From NCBI RefSeq assembly GCF_009727055.1, contig NC_052359.1:26474336-26538335 (forward strand): a stretch of DNA of 64,000 nt, in the 5' to 3' direction. How positions within the stretch are numbered: the stretch's first letter is position 1; each line of letters starts with the position of its first letter. The notes under the pieces are model-generated. The model did no database searches and was not told the origin of the DNA. It saw nothing but the letters and a program-made list of their open reading frames with translations. The translations under genes were made by a program, and so were the position numbers. Of the stretch, positions 33,640 through 44,812 are shown piece by piece. The DNA comes from Benincasa hispida. Lineage: Eukaryota; Streptophyta; Magnoliopsida; Cucurbitales; Cucurbitaceae.

Positions 33640-34461
33640 CGTCATTTCTAATGATGAGGTCGAGGATCCATTGTCTTATAAACAAACAATGGAGGATGTT
33701 GACAATGATTAGTGGATTAAGGCCATGAACTAGGAAATGGAGTCTATGTACCTCAATAACATCTGGGAACTTGTGGATCAGTTGATGGGGTAAAACCTAT
33801 AGGATGTAAGTGGATCTACAAGCGAAAACGAGGTGCAGATGGAAAGGTACAAATCTTTAAGGATAGACTCGTGACAAAGGGTTATACCCAGGTTGAGGGA
33901 GTGGACCATGAGGAAATTTTCTCACCTGTAGTCATGCTGAAGTCTATCAGGATACTCCTGTCCATAGCCACATTTTATGATTATGAGATATGGCAAATGG
34001 ACGTCAAGATTGCCTTTCTTAATGGTAATCTTGAGAAGACCATCTACATGGCTCAACAAGAAGGGTTCATTTTTCTAGATCAAGAGCAAAGAGTTTGCAA
34101 GCTTAATAGGTCCATTTATGGGCTGAAACAAGCGTCTAGATCGTGGAACACTAGATTTGACAGTGCAGTCAAATTGCTTGGCTTTGATCAGAAAGTTGAT
34201 GAGCCTTGTGTTTACAAGAAGCTCATCAACAACTCAGTATCTTTCCTAGTACTGTATATGGATGATATCCTACTCATTGGGAATGATGTAGGGTTTTTGA
34301 CTGACATTAAAAAGTGGCTAGTTGCCCAGTTCCAAATGAAATATTTGGGTGAGGCGTCGTACATTCTAGGGATCCAGATCATTCGGGATCATAAGAACAA
34401 GATGTTAGCCTTGTCTCAGGTATCGTACATCGATCAAACATTGATAAGGTACAGGATGTAG
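33640..34461 (+). pseudogene. pol: Copia reverse transcriptase, copy P
   Basis: The linker and RT start (33640-33870) are readable across stops and one shift. The 196-residue frame 33871-34461 carries 'TKGYTQVEGVDHEEIFSPVV', 'QMDVKIAFLNG', 'YGLKQASRSW' and the catalytic YMDD (34255-34266), a conservative change from the copia YVDD. It is the longest preserved pol piece in this copy. It ends at a TAG after 'YRM', where relatives continue. Confidence 0.92.
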
Positions 34462-35086
34462 GATTCCAAGAGGGGTTTATTACCCTTCAGGCATAGAATC
34501 ATATTGTCTAAGGATCAGTGTCCTAAGGCACCTAAAGAGGTTGAGGAGATGAGACTGATTCCCTGTGCTTTAGCTATTGGAAGCTTAATTTATGTAATGT
34601 TGTGTACCAGACCTGACATTTACTATGCCTAGGATTAGAACACTAGATGACGGACAAAACGATCATCAAGTATCTTTGGAGAACAAGGGACTACATGCTT
34701 GTGTATGGAGATAAGGATTTGATCCTTACAGGACACACAAACTCTGACTTTCAGACTGATAGAGATTCTCGTAAATCAACATCGGGGTCAGTGTTCACTC
34801 TAAATGGGGGGGTTGTGGTGTGGCGAAGAATCAACAAGGATGCATCACGGACTCCACTATGGAAGCCGAATATTTAGTCACTTGTGAAGAAGCTAAGAAG
34901 ACTGTTTGGCTGAGGAAATTCCTTACAAATTTGAAAGTTTTTCCAAATATGGATTTGCCGATCACTCTCTAATGTGATAACAACAAGGCTGTGGCAAATT
35001 CAAAGGAACCTCAGAGTCATCGTAGAGGCAAGCATATCAAATGAAAATATCATTTGATCAGGGAGATTGTGCATCGCGGTGATGTG
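34462..35086 (+). pseudogene. pol: Copia RNase H, copy P, 3' truncated
   Basis: 34647-34877 gives 'HTNSDFQTDRDSRKSTSGSVFTLNGG'. After a shift at about 34850, MEAEYLVTCEEAKK (from 34858) and a CDNN motif (34975) follow in another frame. The reading ends at 'REIVHRGDVI' where sequence switches directly into the LTR at about 35087. RNase H end, PPT and LTR start are deleted. Confidence 0.85.
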
Positions 35087-36872
35087 ATTAATAACCTAAA
35101 AAGGTCTGTAGTATAAGGATTAAGAAGGGATACCTGATCCTGGTGACACTACAGATACGACCTACTTTGTAGGGGTTTACAAATGTTGTGAACTACTATA
35201 GATGGTTGATCCTAACCATTCATGTGGAGACATGCGAGTGAGGGTGTCCTATACAAAGAGTTTGTATAAGACTGGATCACGAGATGTCTAGTCTCTTTAT
35301 ATAACGTTGTTGATACTTGAGACTTACATCTCACATAAATGACCATAGGTGACATGACCTCAATCCTGAGTGTTTTGGGAATTCCTATCTTTAAGGGCAG
35401 TGTTTTGGGAATTCCTATTTCAATCCATATTGCCAACTCAACATGCCTACCTTTTTGGGGATTTGTCAGATTTGGGAGCTAAGAACTTAGTTACACAACA
35501 TTGAATTCACTCCTTTCCCGAAGCAAGGGTAAATAGATAGATTTCTCCCTTGGAGGCTGATTCCGGGTATTGAACATACTGGCCACAACCACTATTTGGA
35601 AGAGAGGACCCAGTCATAGTAGAACTATGACATATGTTAATTAGAGGGATCAGTGGTACATAAGAAGTTAGATGTAACTACAGGGACATAACGGAAATTG
35701 GCCCAACTGTACTTACGAGCGATCTATGAAGGTTATCGCACCGTTGATTGGTTAATATGGACAAAAAATATATCTGTAGTAAGAAGAGTGCAGCTGTCAG
35801 TCTTTAATGAAGTGCTTGGCAGTTAACGGATGGTGATCCTGTGACTAAAGAGTTTAGTCAGTTATTCACGTACCTTTAGAGCTTCATGCTACATGTTCAT
35901 AAGGTCCCCTTGGTAGCTCAATGGATTCAAGTTGAGAATCAGTTCTTGGGGTTGATTTGAATTGTTTAAATTGAGAAGAGGAAATTCGATTATATATGAT
36001 ATAATTGGTGTGGTGTATGAGATACATCAAGTGGAGGATTAATGTAAATATGATTTACATTAAGTACAATAAAATAGTAAATAACTATTGGATAATTATC
36101 TCTTTTTCTCTAATAACCAATTGAATGGGAGGTTATTGGTGGTTTTATGGTAATTGTGAGATAAAAGGAAAAATGTTTTCCTATATTTAGAAGAGTTGCT
36201 TAATTCGGAATGTACTCATGGAGATGCTATCAAGTGAAATGGTTTCACTAAACGATAGCTAGTAGAGAGACTAAACGATTGTGGAGTGTCACTATATAAT
36301 AGTTCACTCAATTGGCCTTAGCTAAACGATCGCAGGGCATTGCCTATATGATAGGTTGCCTTCTTCTACAGATTGATCATTCGTCTATACAATAGACACT
36401 TTTCATCTCCCACTTGCTCAATCGTCTACACGATTGTTGTTCGTCCAGTCTCTTCCTCTAACCAAGTCCATACAGAGCCCACACTTCTGGATTCTCAAGG
36501 TAACCATTGTGGTGGTGTCCTCATTCGACTCAATTGAGTTCGAGGTTTTGGAGGTCGTTTGTTGTGTGTTCGCGTTGTTCGTGTGGTAATTGCTATTGAT
36601 TGTGCTGTGTTGCGGTCGTTGTGTTCGAGCATTCGTGTATTGCTGTCTTCGAGACTGAATAAGCGTTTATGATCAAGGGATTTTGAAGAATGTATCTTCA
36701 ATGGTATATATACTTTAACCATTGATCTCATCTGTAAGCATGTTGTAATTTCGTATTGTGCATGACCTGTTAGTTTCTATTGCTTGATTGTAATTGTGTA
36801 TGTTCAATTTCGAATAGAATTTGGAATGATCATTCTGTTGCTCATTGAAACCCTCATGTATAATTTCCTTCA
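35087..36872 (+). mobile_element. 3' LTR of copia copy P, 5' truncated
   Basis: Matches 25241-27148 of the 5' LTR from 'taacctaaaaaggtctgtag' to the terminal 'ttccttca'. The first about 170 bp are missing. There are additional internal deletions, for example near 36080-36090, where the 5' LTR has extra AT-rich sequence. Confidence 0.9.
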
Positions 36873-36877
36873 AGGGA

Positions 36878-38200
36878 TATAGGGTACAAGATGGAATTCA
36901 CTCCTACCCGCTTTCAGGAATAGTAGAGAGGTTGTTCCCTTAACTGCTGACTCCGAGGTCTTGAATAAGGGGCCCCATCCTCTCATTGGCCCAAGAGGGA
37001 CTTGGTTTTATGATCGGATCACAAACCTTTGTTCATTAGAGAATCAGTGGGACTTAAAGAACAAGAGGTAATCTCAGGTGTAAACTAGCCTTTTAACCCA
37101 GTCGTTATTACGAACAACCTGTGAAGTGTTCACTTACTAATCATGGTTATATCGAATGGACACAATATATCTACAGTGAGGGGAGTGCTTCTACAGGCTT
37201 TAGTGTAGTGATCCAGTAGTTAACAAATGAGGGTTAATTCGATGTAAAGAGTTTAGCCAATTAATCTTGGATCATTGGAGTCCATGATCTGTAAGTCTAC
37301 TAGGTCCCCCTACTAGCTCACAAACAAATTAGCCTTAAAGTAGCATGATAAATTGATTTGAAATGTTCAAATTATAATTAAGATAATTAGTAATTATATG
37401 TGATATAATTACTTGTTTAATTTTGAAATTAAACGAAATTAGATAATCGTTTAATATTTAAATATGATTTAAATATTAAATTCATGAATAAAGATTCATG
37501 GTAATGAAATTGGTGACGAATTAATTTAATATTTGATATTAAATTAATAAAATTAATAAAATTATTTAATTAATTTATTAATTTTATTAGAAAATTAAAT
37601 ATTGAGTTAATTAATTTTGTAAATTTAATTTCAATTTTTTATTTATATGATTTTTTTGGTTTTGAAAATCAAAATAAAAGAAGAAAATTGGAAATGGAAA
37701 ACAGGGGACTTTCCCAGTTTAGGTGCAAGCAACTTAGTCACTAAACCACCATTACTTCAGCTCAATTAATCAAGCATGAGTTGTGATTCTTGCAAGGCTG
37801 TTAGTTGCATGAAAGTCATGCAATATAAAGCGGGAATTTTGAGTGGAAGAGTGAGAGCAATCGTTGCTGAAGCTGAGAATTTATGTTTGAAGAAGTGTTC
37901 TTCATACTGTGTAAAACCAGTAATCTTCTCTCCAATTCCCTTTGATTCAAGCTCATTTTGAATTCCACAACTCAATCTAAGGAGCCAAGAGAATAGTAGA
38001 GAAGACCGTGTAGTGGTTTATATCAAAAGAAGAAAAAGATTGCAGCTGAAGATCGTGAATCAAAGGTACTTCAAAGGTTAGTGTTGAAACTTTATTTTTA
38101 GTTTATGAGCATGCTTAGTTTGAAGCCAAAATTAATGAATTAGAATGCTTAATGATCCTGTTTTACTTCCACTGCTTACTTTCTGAATCCAATAGGACGT
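36878..38200 (+). mobile_element. Copia LTR, right part, split by copy P
   Basis: Continues the LTR begun at 24504: 'gggtacaagatggaattcac' aligns with the reverse of 41520-41545. The middle (37340-37680) is extremely AT-rich. The end near 38090-38120 has 'aaaggttagtgttg' and 'gcatgctta', also seen at the end of the LTR at 24435-24485. No clear PBS follows. Confidence 0.75.
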
Positions 38201-38269
38201 GTATCATAGTTTCCGTTATTCCCCCGTTGATTTAATTTAATGTAAAATGCAATTCAAAGACAAGCAATC

Positions 38270-39405
38270 ATTCACTTCTATTGTGTGGGTATTCTGAATC
38301 CCTTCAAGTTCAACCTCTATAGCCAAGTCTGTGACTTCTTCATCTGGCACCAAAAAGTGGACAAAGAAGAAGGGAAGTCATGGGAATAAAGCTAGTCCTA
38401 TTGTAGCCTAGAGGGGCAGGAAGACCAAGGTTGCCAAAGGAACTTGATTCCATTGCAACATGGAGGGGTACTGGAAACAAAATTTCCCAAGTACTTGGTA
38501 GAGAAAAAGAAAGTCAAACAAGGTAATAATGTTTTACTGGTTCCTGGCAACAGCTAGGGACTGGTGAAATGACTATGCAGGTTGGAATTGGGAAAGTCAT
38601 TTCGACAGTGGTAGCGGGAGGCCTTAGATTACTTTTACAGAATTTTTTTTTGTTATTAAACATTGTATATGTAGTACCTAGAAAGTAATCTTTCTGTGCT
38701 AAGGACGTTAGCAATCAAGGCACTTCTAAATAATGAAATGTTCAAAACTCCAACAACTCAGCATAAAAGACAATATTTCTTCTAAAGAAAATGTCCAACT
38801 TCGGAATCTAAGATTAGGTCACATCAATCTCAATGGGATTGAGAGGTTTGTTAAGAGTGGACTTCTAAGTGAGTTAGAAGAAGACTCTTTACCGGTATGT
38901 GAGTCATGCATTGAAGGCAAAATGACTAGAAGACCTGTTCATGGAAAAAGTCATAGAGACAATGAACCCTTTGAACTTGTACATTCAAACCTCTGTGGTC
39001 TTATGAATGTTAAGGCAAGAGAAGGGTTTGAATATTTCATCTCTTTTTTAGATGATTATTCTAGATATTGGTATGTTTACCTAATGCAGCATAAGTTTGA
39101 AGCTCTTGAAAAGTTCAAGGAGTATAAGTCTGAAGTTGAAAATTCATTAGGTAAAACCATTAAGATGCTTTGAACAGATCGAGGTAGAGAGTAAATGAAT
39201 TTAGGATTCTAGGATTATTTGATAGAAAATGGGATCACATCCTAACTTTCAGCACCTGGTACACCTCAGTAGAATGGTGTATCAGAAAGAAGAAATAGAA
39301 CCTTGTTAGACATGGTTCGGTCTATGATGAGTTATGCTCATTTACCTGATCATTTTGGGGTTATACAGTAATGACGGCAATTTATATTTTGAATTATATT
39401 CCTTA
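38270..39405 (+). pseudogene. pol: Copia gag-pol fragment, copy C
   Basis: A gag C-terminus with Lys-rich tail and a decayed knuckle 'FHCNMEGYWKQNFPKYL' (Cys and His ligands changed) jumps to the protease/pre-integrase region. Frame 38733-39173 then gives 'LRLGHINLNGIERFV', 'CESCIEGKM' and the integrase core 'FISFLDDYSRY'. Stops interrupt the 'DRGRE' and 'PQ*NGVSERRN' parts. It ends at about 39405 inside integrase. It follows the 36878 LTR in the same orientation and is plausibly the internal part of that element. Confidence 0.8.
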
Positions 39406-39419
39406 TTGATTAAACATGT

Positions 39420-39725
39420 ATGAATGATAAAATGAGAATAAATATGGCCTAAGTGCAAGCATATACTGTCAATGAAGTAATAAACTCGGAATATTCTAAG
39501 TATCGAATCCCACACGACTAGTTTACTTTTAAAACTAATGATGGTTATAAATCAATGTGACTGTGGTAACCAAGTGAGAGATTGAGTTGGAATTAATGAA
39601 GGAATCTTTTAAGAGTCTAAATAACAATAATTGAATAGAGGCAAATAATGTTTCAGCTTTTCAAGTTCTATGCTACAAGTGATGCGGTCCTATAGCACTA
39701 AGATAGTGAAGTGTGCATGAGTGCG
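39420..39725 (-). mobile_element. Tat-like LTR U5 fragment
   Basis: The block 'gaagtaataaactcgg...tcgaatccca' (near 39474-39510) is related to 47715-47765. Reversed, it has the U5 layout of Tat-type LTRs. No other part of the LTR is recognisable. Confidence 0.4.
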
Positions 39726-41115
39726 GTCCTTTGATGTGTATGGGTGAGAGTGGCTAGATTCGTCGACTCAATAAGTCTACCATTTTGGGCACTGGTCCAA
39801 GTGGGGAGCTGGGAACGCAGCTACACAAGAAGGAATTCACTCTTTCCTGTTGTTAGGGTAAGTAGATAAATTGTTCTACTAAGGACTGATTCCAAGTCTT
39901 GAACAATGAGGCACCTCACCCTCTCACTCGCGCGAGAGGAATCCAATTATAGTTAGACTATGACTAATTGTTCATTAGATGGTACTTAAAGAGTCAGATG
40001 TAACTACATAGGTAAAATGATAATTTTGACCAAGGTGTAGTTACGAGCAATTTATGAAGGATCAACTTATTGTTGATTGGTTTATCCAATGGACATAGAA
40101 ATACAGTTACAGTGTGAAGAGTACAGTTTTCGGACTTTAGTGAAGTGACCAATAGTTAATGAAGATTGATTAATTTAGTTAAAGAGTTTAATTAATTAAT
40201 CTTGTATCGTTGAAGCTTCTAATTGTTGGTCCACAAGATCCCCTTGTTAGCTCAATAAGGGTTAATGATAATTAATTAATTTTGGATTAACTTTAATTGT
40301 TCAATTATTTAAAGAAAATTAATTGTTTAAGATACAATTAATATATGGTTGTTTTTAAATTAGAAAAATAAACCAAAATATTTAAAGATGTAGCAAACTT
40401 TTAGAACTATCAACGATAGACGATGATAGACACTGATAGAAGTCTATTAGTATCTATCAGTGTCTATTATTGATAGTTCTAAAATTTTGCTATATCTTGT
40501 AAATATTTTCAACAATTTTACCATTTGAAATAATTTTTCATTAATATAATGTATTTGGATATGTTATAATATAAAGTTTAATGAGAGAAATAAATATTTC
40601 AATATGATTAAAATATTAATTATATAAATGAAATTCATATAAATACTATAGGTTAAAATTAATATAAATAGATTCATATTAATACTATAAGTTATATGAG
40701 AGAATATAAACTATAGATTATATTATATGTGATATAATAAGCTATAGGTTATGTATTATATGGGATATAATATATAGTTTAAATTTAATTATATTAAGTT
40801 AGTTAATATACTTTCAATTTTAATTTTAAATTGGAGAATAACTCCCAGTGAGTTAATTTCACAATAGTGAAGGGAGTTATCTGATAACTCCCTCATATCT
40901 TTCTAATATGGCCAATAGTAGAGGATTTACAATTGAGTTTTTATTATGTGAGATAATTTAAGAAAAACTCTCTGATGTTCATCCTTCTCTCTATTCAATT
41001 CTCTCAAAAAGAAAATTTTCCCTCACCAAAATTTATCAAGGGAAGCCTAACACCTCTACCATTGATTATCACCTAGAGAATAGAAAGAAAAACTTAAATC
41101 AACTTATCACGTTAT
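39726..41115 (+). mobile_element. Copia LTR copy, 5' truncated
   Basis: Collinear with about 23050-24400 of the LTR at 22693 (blocks 'gactcaataagtctacc', 'gggagctgggaac', 'ctgttgttagggtaagtag'). A fold-back MITE is inserted at about 40350-40540. It ends where an inverted LTR begins. Confidence 0.75.
40350..40540. mobile_element. Fold-back MITE
   Basis: The core 40375-40509 is a near-perfect hairpin: 'ttttagaactatcaa' on the left arm and 'ttgatagttctaaaa' on the right, with arms of about 40 bp ending in AAAATATTTA. The loop side holds repeated 'gatagacactgatagaagt' / 'ctatcagtgtctat'. The arms can be extended more weakly to about 40350 and 40540. No target duplication was settled. I associate elements of this look with cucurbit genomes (inference). 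Confidence 0.75.
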
Positions 41116-41124
41116 TCTAAGTAT

Positions 41125-42160
41125 TATTCTGTTTGTGAGCTAGTAGGGGGACCTAATGGACCTACAGATCATGGGCTCTAACGATCCGAGATTAATTGAC
41201 TAAACTCTTTACACTGAATTAACCCCCATTTATTAACTACCGAGTCACTCCACTAAAGCCCAATAGTTGCACTTTTCTCACTGTAGATATATTGTATCTT
41301 CTCGATATAACAGTGACTGGTAAGTTAACCCTTCACAGGTTGTTCGTAATAATGGTTGGGTTAAAAAACTGTTTTACCCCCGAGATTACCTCTTGTTCCT
41401 TAAGTCCCACTGATCCTCCAATGAACAATTGGTTTGTGATCCAATCATTAAATTGAGGGTAGGGCCCATTGTTTAAGACCTGGAGTCAACACTTAAGGGA
41501 ACAACCTCTCTACGAGTGAATTTCATCTTGCACCTTATGTCCCCAGTTATCTACCTAGTCTTACTCCTGAAATGGGAGGCTTATTGGGCCAGCGCTGTTA
41601 AGCCAACCCTCACCTATGCAAATTTAAGGATAATCCCAAATAAACAAGAGTTCATAGTTAGTTCAAGATTAAGGTTAACTTACCTAGGTCATCGTTTTGA
41701 AATAGTCAGTCTTAAACATTAAACAACATTATAAAGTATGAGTTACTTATTTCTTGGTCCGATCTTGTGCAAACTCATTGCACAAGATGTCCCCACTCCT
41801 CATGTCACCACATGAACGAATCAGGATCACTTCGTTTGTAGCACTTTACAACTCCTTGTAACAACTACATAGTGGGTCGCATCCAATAGTGTTACCAGAA
41901 CAAGGTACCCAACTTTATTCATATACTATGGATCATTTTGACTATTTACTCGAACCTGATCCACTCTTATTTCTCCACATAAAATTCAAGTACTCATGTA
42001 ATAGTCATAAATCTTTTAGTTTATTGGAGTTATTTCTAAAACGAAATAAGCAATTCATATATTCAATAATAACTTTATTGAATCAAACTTCAATAATAAC
42101 TATATTGAATTTTGTAATAAGTTTATAATTTACAAACCACGAGTTTTTAGGACATAAAAT
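41125..42160 (-). mobile_element. Copia LTR, reverse orientation
   Basis: Reverse of the LTR split by copy P: 'ctagtagggggacctaatgg' near 41140 pairs with about 37300, and the LTR start side 'gacataaaatcc' at 42150-42162 pairs with 24504. It is uninterrupted across the point where copy P inserted in the other copy, so it gives the empty-site reference. Confidence 0.85.
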
Positions 42161-42162
42161 CC

Positions 42163-43453
42163 AAAAAAAAAAAAAAACAACTTTCAAGCATTGAAGGATA
42201 TACCATGGCTAGGCAAATTATGGCTTTACAAGCAAAAATATTGCCTTATAGTCCAATTTACATAATTGAGGAAAAAACATGAATTTCACTAAAACCTGTA
42301 TGAGACAGTGTATCTCGTAAAAGATCAAATCTTAAACTTTATACAGCAACGTCTCATTATGCATAAGTTTTAATTTTCAAAACTCAATTGTCATACCATT
42401 GATTTAATTGATATAACCAACCAATTGTATATTCAATGTTAATTAAGTCTCATGTAAGAATTACTCAACACTTTTAGGTGTCTTAGGAAACTTATCTTTA
42501 GACATATCAACATCACTTTAGAATGATACGCTATCATTCCATCTGAAGTTATTGCATCAAACATTCAAGAACAACTTTGTAAATGTAAGATGCATGAAAC
42601 AAACTTAACATCATGTCCTCAACATTTCTATGTGGACATTCAATATAAAAAACACTTCAAATCAACTATCTGAAATTGGTTAAATAGACAAACTTTTGTA
42701 CTAATTTTTACTTCATTCATAATGAGTAGATATCAATATAAAAAAGATAAATACACATTTTTCATTTTCTTGTCTATACAACAATATTGTCATTGTTCAA
42801 AGTCATGGGTTATGATACTATATTAAACCCTTATACTCAAAGATCCTAATTGTAAATTCATTTCGCAAGTTAACATCACAATTTTGCAAACCTTTTACAA
42901 TTCAATCTTTGAAAATTTTCTCAAAGGAACTTTCATTCTTGAAGCTACTGACTTAGAACTTGAGAAAAATCCCAAGGGGACTGACTTATATGGCAAAAAC
43001 TGTGGAGGGAATGTGATAAATTTGGAGTTGGAGAGTTGGATCTCGAAATAAAGAGCTTCTCCTCATTCTGTAGGCCCCAAATCAATTTAGGAGAGCTAAA
43101 ATCCATGCTCTTAGGGTTTACCAGGCCAAATCAGGGTTGCACAACTACTTGGAACATGAAAATCGCATCCATATTTGACTGCATTGAAATCTGAAAAATT
43201 AGGACACACTAATGCGACCGTAGTGAATCAAGCGATGTGGCAACATTAGAAAAAAATCTTCAATTTGGTCGAAATCACCTGCCAAAATCCACAAAAATCA
43301 CCTTCAAATTAGTAAATAACATATTTTAAGCTACAAGCCCTCCTAAGATAATTTTAACTAATTAAGACTAAGGAAACACATGCAAAAGAATATTTTTCTA
43401 AGTAAAAGTGCGCAAATAAAGGTCTAAAAACATGCATTTCATGGTATCTACCA
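42163..43453 (-). mobile_element. Tat-like LTR and unassigned spacer, reverse
   Basis: Near 43453 a minus-strand LTR start TGGTAGATACC follows a purine tract AAGTTTGGAGGTG (43454-43468), the PPT style of Athila/Tat elements. From there down to about 42900 the sequence has U3/R-like character. 42163-42900 is AT-rich and I see nothing in it beyond a poly-A run at 42163-42177. Confidence 0.45.
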
Positions 43454-44449
43454 CACCTCCAAACTTATACCTTTTCTTCTCCTCAAGAAAACATCATAAA
43501 AAATAACTCACATAATTCAAAACATGCATGTTCAGTTTGGTAAATATAAAGATAATTCAAAAAATGCATGCTCAGGGGTCTCTAATCTAAATACCTTGCA
43601 TAGCTACAATACTCCCAAAGAATCCGCACAAGAGTTTTACTGTGACCAAAGGCTCAACGTCCCCCAATTATCCACCTTATCATGTTCAACTAACCTAACA
43701 ACTAGTCATTGCTCCTAGTGAGATCCTTAATATACTACAACTTTACCAATCACCACATCATTGTGTACAAAATTCTTTCTCTCCCCCCACCCCCAAACTT
43801 AAACTTTGGCTAGGCCTTTATTTTACTTTTATTTTCTTTTTCTTTTTCTTTCCTAGGAAACACCTGTAGTGTCAGCCTTACCTTCGTTTCAGATTTCCCA
43901 CACGAGTGTCATCAATCATCTGACTATGGACAAGGTTCACACCTTAGGTACCACTCACTTCCTTTACTAACTGTTTTGCTACAAAAGAAAGCACGGATGT
44001 TATGCTCGCTTCTGGCTACTTTGATTAATTTGGAAGGTGGATTGTCGACCTAGGTTTTTTTTTCTTCTTTTTTCTATTTTTCTCTTTTTTCTCTTTTTTT
44101 TCCAAGGTCTAGCACACATACATATTTACATTCCCACAATAGATGCTTGCATTGATACAGAATACAAAAGTACTTCCCCCAAACTTAAGATAAGCAATGT
44201 CCTCATTGCTTGAGACAGAGAAACTAACAATAGGGGCAAAAACAGAAGTATGGTTTTTTGGCTCAATTGCAATATGTAAGGTTAGGTTCTCCTAGTGTGC
44301 TAAACTAGTGGGCATACAAGAGACTAGCCTAAAGAGGTTTTCCACAAGTAGACAAAAATAAAACTCTTGGTTCTGTACTCTTTTGAGGTTGAATGCAAGT
44401 TATGCAAATGAAGATATGTCCTAGGCATCATCATGGAAAGCTACTTTTC
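43454..44449 (-). other. 3' untranslated region with PPT-like tracts, reverse
   Basis: Three minus-strand AAGTTTGGGGG-type purine tracts at 43454-43468, about 43782-43802 and about 44176-44190. Pyrimidine-rich stretches lie between (43820-43860, 44060-44100). No protein. It fits the 3' non-coding part of a Tat/Athila element between its last ORF and its LTR. Confidence 0.5.
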
Positions 44450-44812
44450 ACAACAAACAAAACAACATGCTTCAAATTATTTACAATGAGATGGAGCATC
44501 ATCATCAACTTCTGGATCTTGTTCTTCATCCACTGAATATTGAAGAATTTGTGCTACAAGCGCATCGCCAGTTGTAGAGGCATGAGTGAGAGTAGGAGGA
44601 GGAGGCACTTGGTTTATTAAGGCAGGGATAGAGATCGAATCCTACCAGTGTTCTAATTTTGGAGTCTTATGGTCTCTTTCAAGTGATGAGAAGGTGGCAT
44701 CATTAAAAGAAGCGTGCATCAAGCTTCAAGAATGAGTCGTCTTGGATAGAAAAGGGGAAGTCATAGACGGGAACTTCGTAGCCTTTCCCTTTCTAATGGC
44801 CATGTTCCCTAT
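44450..44812 (-). pseudogene. C-terminal remnant of a Tat/Athila second ORF
   Basis: Minus-strand frames give acidic and Pro-rich pieces such as 'QILQYSVDEEQDPEVDDDAPS' in parts, ending in a stop. The same reading direction continues beyond the solo LTR at 46530-47660. Function cannot be stated. Confidence 0.4.

Larger units (their letters stand above)
25069..36872 (+). mobile_element. Copia element copy P, nested, with target duplication
   Basis: A 5' LTR (25069-27148), PBS, long leader, gag, pol and truncated 3' LTR (35087-36872) lie in one orientation. Flanks are GGGGA (25064-25068) and AGGGA (36873-36877), a 5-bp duplication with one change, and the invaded LTR is collinear across it. 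A solo LTR (27965-29853) adds 1.9 kb to the leader. The 3' part has a deletion from RNase H into the LTR at about 35087, removing the PPT and the first about 170 bp of LTR. The pol is broken by stops, a pre-integrase deletion and an adapter artefact. Confidence 0.9.
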
